Below are positions 33,801-45,800 of a stretch of DNA of 64,000 bases, piece by piece (position 1 is the first letter of the stretch; every line of letters begins with the position of its first letter). Below the pieces are notes generated by a model. That model saw only the letters and a program-made list of their open reading frames with translations. It ran no database searches and was not told the origin of the DNA. Source of the DNA: Euptelea pleiosperma (Eukaryota; Streptophyta; Magnoliopsida; Ranunculales; Eupteleaceae); assembly GCA_035048495.1 (NCBI GenBank), contig CM068544.1:8178138-8242137 (forward strand), in the 5' to 3' direction. A program made the translations under genes and the position numbers.

Positions 33801-36800
33801 CTGTGCCACAGTCATGGAACCCTGCTTGAGGGCCAAGAAGTCTGCCTCGAGCTGATCTCGGACAGAAACGGGGAAGTACTTCTCCAGAAATAGTCCCCTA
33901 AACTCTTCCCATGTGAGGACCACATCGTCTCTCACGGAACGCACCATGTCCCACCAAGTCATAGCATCGCCCTTCAACATAAAGGTGGCCAACTCCACCT
34001 TACGGCTCAGGGCATCTCATAGCCCAAAAAATCCTATCTACCTCACGTAACCACCCCTCGGCTTCCATTGGTTCAGGAAGACCTTTGAACTCCGGCGCTC
34101 GTAGTCGTTGGAACTCTCGCAAACTATCTTCCGGGCGAGCACGAGCTGGCTCAGGACGAACCTCCTGAACATGCCGGTCCAAGGCAGCAGTGATATGACC
34201 CAAAGCCGCGTAAACGCCGGCTAACTGAGCCTCTGCACCTGCCTCTGGAGTAGGCGTACGTGAGGTATTCTTACCTCTTCCTCTTCTACTTCTCATTGCC
34301 TTTATAACAAAAGGACGAGTTAGGGACGTGCACAATAAATAGTTTTTAAAAAATAACAAGGAATCGTATTATGACGTTCTTTATCTTGTTAGTTCTTCAT
34401 TCGTAAGATTGTATTATGATCTTAATTAATATACGATTTGATGAAAATGTATTATTCAATTTGGCTAAGTTACTATGTTTCCGAGGACTAGTAACCTAAA
34501 GCTCTGATACCAAGCTATCACACCCCCAAATCCGATATTTGGTCATATCGACCTTTTCGTATCTTGAGGCGCGATCTGATCATACAAACGCACAGTTAAA
34601 TAAAACTAGTATCATGATGCAGTGGAAATACATCGGATAATTTTTTTTCATTTTGTTTAAATAATCCATAAGACGAAACGCACTTCATTGACACATTAAT
34701 AATGTTAGAGCACCTCAGACAAAACCGTAATATGCTCATCCAAAAGAAAACATTGTATATATATCGTACTCCCAAATACATGTTACTAAATGGTCAAACG
34801 ACCTACATAACTCATGTATCCTTCTACAAGATAGAAGAATTAAACAAAATATAACATTGTTTCTAGCACAAGTTTATCAACAGAAATGCTGGAAGCATCA
34901 GACCAACTTCCCCTTATCCTTTCAGGTGAATACGCTAGAATCCCAAATCCTTGAACCTCGTACGATGCAAATCTCGAGGTAGCGCGTATCTCGAGCAGTA
35001 GGCCCCACAAAAACTTTTCAAAGGACCTGAATATTTTCAGGAATTCCTAGGAATTTTCTAGAATTTCTTCTAGTTGAGGGATTTTTTGCAAATATTCTTA
35101 CTTAAGGGGTTAGAATGCAAATACCCAAATTGATGTAATTTTCTCAAGGCATGGCCTTGTATTTATAGAGGTTGAAAACTCAGAACTTTTCATTCCTATC
35201 CGATGTGGGACTATAATTTTGAAAATTGTCTTTTTTTTTTTTTTCAAATTTTAATAAAAACTTAAAATGTTGCCCAGAACTAAACACAATAACTTTTGAC
35301 TCGCACGTCCGATTTGGACAAACTTGATACCGATAGAAAGCTATTATTGAGACCTTTAAAATGGCATACATATAATGTTCAAAGTATTATAAAATGTCTA
35401 CTATAATATTGCTAGAAATAGGGTCATTACAGTTAATCTTCGCAGTACTGAAAAGTTTCTTACACTTACACGCCTTAGGGGTAGGTCGACAAGTATGTTT
35501 GCCATGAAACCAACATCATCAATTGACAACTGTTGTTGTGTCACGCACCACATCAGGTGTTCCGTCATTTTGGGTATCTTCTTGTAGTGACGGAACTGAG
35601 TCCTGATCGTAGTTGTGTATAACATCGGAATTAGGTGTCCATTGCATATCACGAGTTGTAGTTCCATGGAGTCCAACTCTTAATTAAATGGAAGTCCATG
35701 ATGATGAAACTGTGCAGCTGATGGGTTGTCATGTTCATAAAAATAAGGAAAAAAATATAATTGTCATTCAAATATATACCAATAAAAATAATATGATTTA
35801 ATAAGCACAAATATTATAATGCCAACAAAATAAAAAAATAAGTACCCATATTTAATCAATAAAAAATTCATCACTAGTAGTAGTTAGTGTCTGAAGAATC
35901 ATGTTCTAACTAGTACCGGTACTAGTCACTAGCTTGTGCCACACTTTCCAAGCATCTTTTGTATTGTTCCAATGGTTCTTCATTTGTTTCTTATCATATT
36001 TGGGTGTGGCTTCTATCCGCCAGGGTCGTACGGACCAAACAAAACGGTCCTGCTTAAGTTATGCCACGTCAGCGTAAAAACTAAAAGTAACCGTGCCCCC
36101 AACGTAACCGACTAACCTGGGTTGCAGTTGTGTTTGTAATTGCAAAAACTTTAGCTTTTTTGTTGACGTGGCACAACTTGAGCAGGGTTGTTTTGTTTGG
36201 TTCGTACGGCCTTGGCGCATGGAAGCCGTTCCCTCATATTTTACCCCTCTTCTTAAAAAACTTTTCATAGAGTCCATTGGGCCTTGTATTGTGAACTACT
36301 TCTAGGTTGGTTGCTCATTTGTCAATTCAAGACATGTTTTATATAACATAGTGGTCTGAAACCGTTATATGATGCTTATTGCTTATTTTCTGCGATGCCA
36401 AATGCAGCCTAAGCTGTTCTGTAGTGTTTGGTTAAAAAAATCAACACTGTAAAACTATTATAAGTAAAAAAAATCGTTTCATATGTTACATAAAACATGC
36501 CTTGAATTGACAGATGAGCAACCAACCTAGAAGTGGTTCTCTATACAGGGCCCATTGGACCCCTGAAATGCATGACATATACTGAAATGCATGACATTTA
36601 TTTATATATGTTTGGAACAGTCCAAAAAGGTAATATGCCTGGTACACATCTGAATATAGAAGGTTCGAATGGACTTTGTCAAGAGGTTTTTGAGAAAACT
36701 GGGGTAAAATATGATAATAAGCAAATGACGAACCAATGAGATAGTACAAAAGATGCTTGGAAAGTGTGGCACAAGCTAGTAACCAATACTAGTGTCGGTT

Positions 36801-39800
36801 GGGACCCGATTCTTCAGACATTAACTACCGGTGATGGCTTTTCGACTGATTGCACACGAGTACGTATTACATTTTATTTTTACGTATTATTTTATTTTGT
36901 TGGCATTATATTTTTATGCTTCATTAGATCATATTATTTTTATTGGTATAAATTTGAATTTTATCTTATTATATATATATTTTTTAATGAACACAATATC
37001 CCAGCTGTTGCACAATTTTGTCATCATGAACTTCCATTTAGTCAAGAGTTAGATTACCTATTTGGTGGAACAACTGTAGTTGGTGATATGCAGTGGACAC
37101 TTAATTTCTGTGTTATGCCCAACTACGATCAGGACTAAGTTTCGCCACCTCAAGAGGCTTCCTAAAATGATAAGACACTTGATGTAGTGCGTGCGACACA
37201 ACGATTGTCGATTGATGATGTTGGTTTCATAGCTTAGCATACTCGTCGACCTATCCCCCAAGGTGTGAAGTGTAAGAAACTTTCTGGTGCTGCGAAGATT
37301 AACTACACGCTCGAGAGGTTGGTTGAATGTGTCAAGTTTAGGTCAATGAGCAGTTGTACCCCAGCCTCTGAACGTATAGATAATAGGCGTACCATAGAAG
37401 ATTGTGTGGACCTTTTCAACCAATCGTCGAATGTGCCAGTTGGCAGTGAGCTTTATATGGATTTGCTGCACATCTTTAAGAAAAAATTAAACAGGGAGAC
37501 ATTCATTTTGATACCTCCTGAGGTTCGACTTACGTGGTTGTAGAGACAAAGGCAACCCTAGAGACGATTATATCTATTTTTCTTGACATTCTTTTTTTTA
37601 TGTTCATGTCTTTTGTGATTCAGCTTTTTATACTTTGTCCATGAGTTTGTAAGATATTTGACTATGTTACTTGAAAATATTTTTTGGTTATGCTCATGTA
37701 TTTTTTATACTTTATTTGTGTTTGATCAAAAATATTATTTTTATTTTATCTACAGAATTAAATGGATTTAGATGAGAAATATGATGCCTTAGTGGTATGC
37801 GCTACTATAGCATCCCTTTACTATAAGACTTACATCCATAGGACAACAATTAGATAATCATTTTTGACAGGATATGCTTATGTTATAGAATTTTGGTGAA
37901 CAAGCATCGACAACCTTGTCGAGATTTGTTGCGTATAGACCAACATATCTTTTCACGGTTGTGCAACACATTTAAGGAGATGGACTTATTGAGAAACACA
38001 AGGCAGTTTAATGTTGAAGAACAAATGACTATCTTCCTCATGACCATTGGTCATAATGAAAAAAATTCAAAGATACGTGATCGATTTCATCACTCGGATG
38101 AAACAATTAGTCGCCACTTCAACACATTATTGAAGGCGGTGTGTGAATTCACAATTTTGATTATCAAGCGCTTTCTTTCGATGTAACTCCGGCCCACATT
38201 GGCTACAATCATAAATATTTTGACGCTATTTTAATATATTCCCTCATAAAAAATATTGGCAACGTGTTTCATGGTTAATCATAAACTTACATCAATCCTT
38301 CTTCCATGAGGATTGTAGTAGAGCAATTGATGGGACTCACATTAGTGCCTTCATTCCTTTAGAGAACTACGTACCTTTCAGGGGTAAGAAAGACGATGCA
38401 TAAACATGTAATGGCCGTATGTTCCTTGACATGCGATTCGCGTTTGTGCTTGCTGGATGGGAAGGAAAAATGAATGATTGGAATGTCTTCTTAGAGACAA
38501 TTCATAACCCAAGCAATAACTTCCTTTATCCACCTTTAGGTAAATATTAAATGTCTTCTTAGAGACAATTCAATTTAATTTAATTTTTTATCTATTACTT
38601 ATCCAATTTTGAGATTATATATTTTTGTATTAGGTAAATATTATGTCATCAATAATGGGTATCCCAAGATGTTTACCTGACAGCGTATTGTGGTATACTT
38701 TACTATCTCCCAGAATTATGACGTGCCGATCAAGCAAGAACAATGAAAGAAATGATCAATCATAGGCATTCTTCACCACGGAACGTGATTGGGGCGGTGC
38801 TTCGGGGTTTTGAAGGCTCGTTTTCCAATTCTTAAGGCGATGCCTTCATATCTATTCGAGTCTCAGGTATTAGTAGTTGTGGCATACATGACGATCTACA
38901 ACTATATATGTCAAGAGGTGGCGAATGATTGGTTGTTGGAGCAATACAATAATGATGCTTATGTATGTCTAGAAGAGGTGGGAGTGGCTGCCAAAGAAGA
39001 TGTTGATGCTATACATGCACCATTAGGGGTGGACCAGCAACAACATGAGATGGAAGTCATTCGAGACCAAATAACAGATGCCATATCATATGCTCACAGC
39101 GGAGTTCCATCTTAATAACAATTTTTATTATATTTTTTATGACATTATGTTTACTTTTAAGTGGATATATTTGGAAAATATGATATGGGTATTATGTCAT
39201 GTATGCATGGTTTTTCTTTCATCCCCAGGACTTATGTTTAAAATTTGTATAAAAATGCAGTCGTACACATCGATCTTGAGCCTTTTATGGTGCTATTTAT
39301 GTCAACTTTACTGTTTAAGGGGTAAAAAAGTCATTTGACAAGTTATCCCAAAGAAAAAACACTTTTTTCTGATTACATAACCAAAGTTATCCCAAAGAAA
39401 AAGCACTTTTATCTGATTACATAACAAAACACCGTAATAATTCTTTTTCGTAAAATAAACACTTTTCTGATGGTGTGAGCCAAACACCCAAAATAACGTA
39501 AATTAAGTTATTTACGAAAAAATGCGTTTTGAAAATCACTTATTTTCAGCTAACCGCAGTGCCTAACGTAGTTTTAGTGTGAAGTGTACGTGAAGAAACT
39601 GTTTCAAATTCTCAATACCCTTGACTTCACTACATGTAATCACGATGTCATCAACATGGGCAACCAAAACGATTTTCCCAACTTCAGGATTTTGATAGAA
39701 TACAAAGTGGTCTGATTGACATATTTTCAAACTAGACTGAAGTACAACTTCACCGAACATGCCAAACCAAGCCCGAAGTGATTGTTTCAACCACATATAA

Positions 39801-42800
39801 CCTTCCATATTCTACGCACCATGGAAGATTCTCATAAGAAACAAATCCTGGTGGTTGTTCCATATAAACCTCCCTATCTAAGGTACCTAGAAGGGATGCA
39901 TTGCCTAACTGGTACAGACAGCACGAGATGATGACACAAATCGAAGATATTTTGTCCATTGGAGAAAACATCTCAGCATAGTGAATGCCATAGGTCTGGG
40001 AATAACTTTCGGCAACAAGACGAACCTAAGCATGTTCACAGATCCATCAGGAAGATGTTTGATGGTATACACCCAACGACAACTCACGACTTGCTTACTA
40101 GGAGGTAAAGAAATAAGGTCCCAAGTACCATTGTGATGCAGAGCATATATTTCATCAAGCATTGCTTTCCTCCAACTAGAATGTGACAGCATCTTAAAGA
40201 TTAATTGGAACTAACATAGAGGAAAAAGAGGTGACGAACATACGAAAATAAGACAAATGAGTAAGAAAAACAAAATGAGAAATAGGGTGCATAGTGTACA
40301 CACATTTACTTTTACGAAGGGCAATGGGAAGATTTGGTGAGAAAAATAGATCTGCAAACATGAAAGAAGATGGAGGCACATGAACAATCGATGGTTCAGG
40401 GACAACAACTGGTGGATGTATGGGATGGTGCCGTCGAACATAGACTTTCAAATCAGAATTATAACGGGTAGAACCAAAACTTGAAGGTGTAGGGCTAGAT
40501 GTATTAAGAGGAAGAGGATCAGGAAGAGGAATAGAGAACACCTTATCATCCATATGATCACTATCATTTAAGAAGAAAGGAATAGACTCAAAAGGTGACA
40601 TCAACACACAAATTGTCGGCAAAGAGGATTGTAACACCAATATCTTTTTTGGGTACAGGAGTATCCCAAAAAGACACTTGATAGAAAGATGATCAAATTT
40701 ACCCCCCATATACCTAAACGATGAACAAAGCTCACACAACAGAAAATACGAGGAAGAAAGAATATGGAAGTTTCTGGAAACAAAACTGAGAATAGAGCTT
40801 TACTATTGAGAAATGGCAAAGGCACTGGTTAATGAGATAACAAGTTGTGAGGATAGCATCATTCCAGTATATTTTGGATACTTTAATTTGGAAAAGCAAG
40901 GAACGGGCAACTTCTAGCACATGCTGATGTTTCCTTTCGGCCACCCCATTTTATTGAGGTATACCAGCACAAGAGGTCTAATGTAACATACCAAGAGAGC
41001 CTAAATAATCTTGAAACAGCTTGGAAGTATATTCTTTAGAATTATCAAAATGAAAAACCCAGGTAGAGATATCGAATTGAGTTTACACTTCCATTTAGAA
41101 CAATTTAAAAATAGATAACTTAGATCTATATTTCATTAAGTAAACCTATGTCATTTGGGAGTAGTCATCCACAAAATTAACAAAGTACTTAAAGCCATTG
41201 TATGAAGGTATCCTGGCCGGGCCCCAAACATCAGAATGAACAATTAAAAAGGGATTAGACACACGACTATCAAGCCTAAATGGAAAAGAAACAATGATGC
41301 TTACTAAGTTAACACGTTTCACAATACAAAGGTGGTAATTGACTCAAAGTAGGAACTTAAATCTTCAAACTATATAGTGATGGATGACTGAGGCAATAAT
41401 GCCACTAGTGAGGAGAAAGTGTGGTCTGAAGAATAGAATTTTGAGGACCACTACCATTATCAATATAGTAAAGACCACCGTCTTCATGCCCTCCATCAAT
41501 CCTCTTTTTCGTCTTTAGATCCTGAAGGATACGGAAGGAAGGATAAAAGTTAACAGAACAATTAGGAGATTTGATGAGTTTATCCACAAACATTAAGTTA
41601 AAAGGAAATTTAGGTACATATAAGACAAAATAATGAAAAAAAGGAATGGTAATGTGTGATACCAATGTCGGACACTTTAGATAGTGTCATTAGCAAGAGA
41701 AATATATTGAGTGGAATTAGATGAAGAAGGGAAGAAAACATATTTGGGGTGCCAACCATATTTTCTAAGGCACTAGAATCAATAATACATAGAAAACTAG
41801 TAAAAGTAACACAAGATATATCTGATTGAACCAAGGTGGCAGTGGAGTTGGAGGAAGCAATGAACAATTGAGCTTTCATTAACTTGGCATATTCCTCCTA
41901 AGAAATAGATATAGTAGCAGACGTGGTAAGAATGGAAGGGCTATACAGTCCGGAGTATTAGCATCAACACTTACAATAGAAGCCTAATTGGCCCATGCCG
42001 GTTTCCAATGAAGATTCTAGCACGTATTGGAGGTGTTACCATCACAACCATAACGAGTACCACATTCTCTATTGTGGTTTCCCCTTGAGTCTCTACCAGT
42101 TCTACAACCTCTTCCACTTGTCTGATCACTATGATTGGTAAATGTGCCTCTCCTCAAGAGAGGAAAATTACCTGAAGCTGCAAGTGCGGAATTATCAATT
42201 GTTGTAGCGCTAGTAGAAGAGGACTCCTGCTAAAGGTGTGAATAAACTTCTGTTAATGATAAGGCTCTTTGCTATCAAGGATTTGAGCTCGTACAAGCTC
42301 AACGCATAACACACATCTGTTGGATGGTCTCTGGCGCCATGGCAGGCACAATAAGGCTTGTCTGGTCTATCATCATAAGTTTTCCGAGGTGGCGAAAAGA
42401 ATGCCTCACCTCGGATCTTTTCTAGGTTCGATGCCAGGGCCTCTGTTAGTGGTGTGTATTCTTTATGAGGAAACACTTTCCTCTTCTGATCTCGGTCATC
42501 TCGTCTTTGACCTCCCATCTTGGACTGGTCTCTCTTCCCTTTCCTTTTGTCTGAATCCACCTCGTTGACTCGAATTTTGAATGGTTCGGATCGAGCTTTG
42601 ATAGACTCTTCGACTCTGATCTGCTCTTCCAGAATTAGATAAGCATCTTCAAGCCAAGATGGATTTCGAACCACCAATGCTTCGTGTGCTCTCGTTCCCA
42701 AGTAGACCCCAATTTGAAATGCACAGGCGGCTGTTCTGTCATCCAGTTGATCTACTTGTGTTACCTCCTTTCTGAATCGGGTCAGATATTCTTTGAGTGA

Positions 42801-45800
42801 TTCCTTTGCTGTCTGTTTGATGTTGAGAAGAGCCGTTACGCACAACATTCTCTTCTTTTGGTAAATATACTTTGTCACGAATGCATCTTTCAAAGTTCTG
42901 AAAGATCTAATGGATTCTGTTTTAAGGCTATGAAACCAAATTAGGGCATTGCCCTTCAAACTTGTCGGAAACATTCGGCATAATAATCCGTCGAAACAAA
43001 TTTCTTCCCATAGCACCATAACCTGCTTATAGTGACATAGATGGTCAATGGGATCTGCAGTCCCATCGAATAACTCGAATCTCAGACAAAGGAGAGGACC
43101 TCAACATCCTCAACGCGTCTCTGTATACCTGGGCGTGCCTCCTCATCTCGTTTGTTCATGCTCTGCCCTTGTCCTTCTCCGACTCCCACAACATACACCC
43201 TTGATAGTTCTCGTCTAGCGTCTGCTTCTTCCATCACCTGCTACCTTAATAGATCATTCTCTTTTCTTACTTCTTCCATTTCATGTCTCATACATTGCAT
43301 CTCCGCCATGACTTTTTGTATCATTTTCTGTTCCCCCGGGCTCAATACTTCTTCTGCTTGCTCCTCCTTCCCTGACTTGCCTGCTTCATTCCTGGACTTT
43401 GTAACCTTTGTGTTTTTTGATTTCAGTAGCATTGTATTTGAGAAAATTGAAGAGCTCGTCAATCCCAAGTTTCGATTTCCCATAGATGGCGCCAAAGATG
43501 TGGGGACAAAAATCCCACAGCTCCTTCGAATAGTTGTAAATGACAATATAAATCAGGGGTTCCGAAATGAAGGATATCCCGAGATAGCCAATGTAACAGA
43601 GGTCGCAGAGGTTGCCGATGTCGCAGAGGTTGCGGAGGTCGCCAATGTAGCAGAGAATGCAGAGGTCACCGAGATTGCCGATATAATTCCCAGTCGGCAA
43701 AGTATCCGAAGTGCCAGATCTCATCGAAACGGTAGAGAATGCTGAATCGAATGAGATGACTGAGATCATTATAAGATTTGGATCTTATGAATCTTCTTGC
43801 TGAGAAGTCCGAGTAAGCAATCCGAGGATCCCGATCTTGATAAGAAGCTCTAGTATCTGAAAAACACTCTGCCGGTGATCCTTCACCTTTAGAACCTCCG
43901 ATGCTTAAGTTAGATCCAATATTCCTAAGGTAATTTTAGCTTAGTATTGCATACCTTATTTTGCCCTCTATTTATAAGATTATCATCCCATGACATGTAT
44001 GTTTCCATGATTAAAATATCTAGAAATCAGTTAAAGTCCTTTGTCTGTTATATGACGTGTTAGGGTTTTCGTACCGTAGGTGGCAAGTCTGATTTCTCGG
44101 TTAATCTGTCGTTTCTGTTATCTCGTCGCCACGTGTCCCTCTTTCTGATTATCCACGTGTCATGCTGAAAATATCACCCATAGTTTTCATGTGCAATTAT
44201 AGTTGCTTTTAGCTGTCAAGATCTATGATACCCGGATACTTCAAAATGGGTGCCGTATCCGTGTCGGATATTTCCATTTTAAGTGTAAATGCCGTATCCT
44301 CCCCGTGTCGGTCCCGTGTCCTTGCCGTATCCGGGTAACATAGGTCAAGATCTAAAATATTTGCAGTAGTGTGCAACATAATGCAATGGATCAACATTTT
44401 TACACACTATATGGTTTTATATTACAGTTTGATAGCTATGGGTGTGTTTTCATGCTTGTTTTATCATTTCCAGAAGTTTTAACAAAAAAGTTTCACAATA
44501 TTTCTATGAAAATGTATTATTTCCACACTAGGCCGGAATGTTTTTATGAAAATTTTCCACAATGACCAAAATCGAAATTTAATACATTGCAGCCTGGTTA
44601 TCATAATAAATTTCTGTAGGTATCAAAGTATGGATCCTTACCATAAATTGTCTTTCATAATACCATATGGGCATGCATAAATTGGTTTACTTCCTCAACT
44701 GTGTATGTGAGATCTGGCTGAGTGATAGGAAAGTAAATGAGATGACCTGCAAGTCTCTGATTGGCTACTAGAATCTGAAAGGAGTTTTCCATCAACAATT
44801 GAGATACGATGGTTAGCCTCAAGGGGCATATCACTAGGTCTTGTACCAAGCATCTCGGTGCCGTGGATAAGGTCAATTGCATACTCTAAGAGATAAAGAT
44901 CCCTTGCCATGAGTGAGCAACCTCAATACCGATGAAATACTTCAGGGATCCCAAGTCTTTGATGTCAAAGGCTCATTATAGTTACAACTAAAGACAATTG
45001 ATCATCGTCTCCATTTACCACCATGTCAACAACATAAACAAGAATCGTCGTGATCTCCTAAGCACCTTAATGGACGAAGATGGCATTATAGGACTAGCAG
45101 TGATAAAAACCAAACGAGATGACTACCTAAACCGATCAAACCAAGCCATAGAAAATCTTTTTAACCCATAAATTGACTATAATAAATGGGATGTAATGAA
45201 GATTATAAGGTGGACACACCGTCAAATAGTCGTGGGTCATGAATTTCATAATTTATATTCTGGTGTGAGATTCATATGTGCCTTTAATTGGGGCAAAACA
45301 GGAAAATAGAAAAGATTACAAATATATCAATTATGTCAACCTTCAAAGAGTAAAAGATAGATGGATAACTTCAATCAGATAGGAGTTGGGTAGCAAGGAT
45401 TGTGCAGAATCAGCAGCATAAAAAAGAAGGATGGTGGTGCTTGCGCTTATTGATTTACTGCTAATGGTGTTCAACATGGCTAGAGGTCAAGCTCAAACGT
45501 TCTACAAGAACAACTGATTGACACCCGTGAGAGGGAGCACCTTGGCTACTTTGAAACTTGGAGAAAATTCTAATATGATAAAAAAAAGTTTGGGTTTCAT
45601 AAGGACCTTATATAGTAGACCATTATTTTTATAGGGTTAAGGTATTAGTTTCTATGCGTAAAATTCTCCTTAAATCATGTAATCTTCTCGTAAAATATTT
45701 GCTTCTTTCCTTCATGTCTCGATGCATGTACATTGATTGAAGTGCGTTAAAAAACTTCGCTCGGGTTGAATAAGATTCTGTAGTAGTTGATCCACAGCAT

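Larger units (their letters stand above)
28533..35431 (-). mobile_element. Ty3/gypsy chromovirus-type LTR retrotransposon with both LTRs, 6.9 kb
   Basis: Flanked by the 5-bp duplication GTTAA at 28528-28532 and 35432-35436. The left copy (3' LTR) is 28533-29444 and the right copy (5' LTR) is 34516-35431; both are about 915 bp, start TGTCACACCC (mutated to TATCACACC at 34516) and end CATTACA. Minus-strand PBS GCTTGGTATCAGAGC lies at 34501-34515 beside the 5' LTR, and a purine-rich tract (AAGGAGGGTGGGA) lies at 29445-29457. The coding order on the minus strand is gag, protease, RT, RNase H, integrase, chromodomain-like end. Several frameshifts, a stop and a MITE inactivate it. Confidence 0.95.
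26615..36419 (-). mobile_element. PIF/Harbinger element, minus strand, split by a gypsy element and a MITE
   Basis: Minus-strand DDE transposase pieces lie at 26750-27862 and a Myb/SANT-like ORF1 lies at 28143-28530 plus 35437-36000. The gypsy element (28533-35431) sits inside ORF1 and a MITE (36002-36233) sits further upstream. The inner end at 36419 (ATGCAGCC) is followed by TAA, the 3-bp target shared with the plus copy. The 26615 end is truncated. Confidence 0.8.
36423..39563 (+). mobile_element. PIF/Harbinger element, plus strand, full span but inactive
   Basis: Bounded by TAA at 36420-36422 and TAA at 39564-39566, the 3-bp duplication expected for PIF/Harbinger. It carries ORF1 (Myb/SANT-like, about 36530-37543) and transposase (about 37893-39115) in the usual order, both broken. 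Terminal inverted repeats are weak. A 44-bp tandem duplication (AGTTATCCCAAAG at 39341 and 39385) lies near the right end. Confidence 0.75.

Noticed and set aside
39078..39338. 86-codon ORF at the end of the Harbinger transposase
   Set aside because: It starts within the transposase C-terminus in another frame and reads into AT-rich terminal sequence of the element.
43152..43745. Plus-strand ORF of 197 codons with [15 protein letters not shown] repeats
   Set aside because: It is antisense to the Tat-like gag leader and LTR; the repeat comes from a short tandem array in the LTR.
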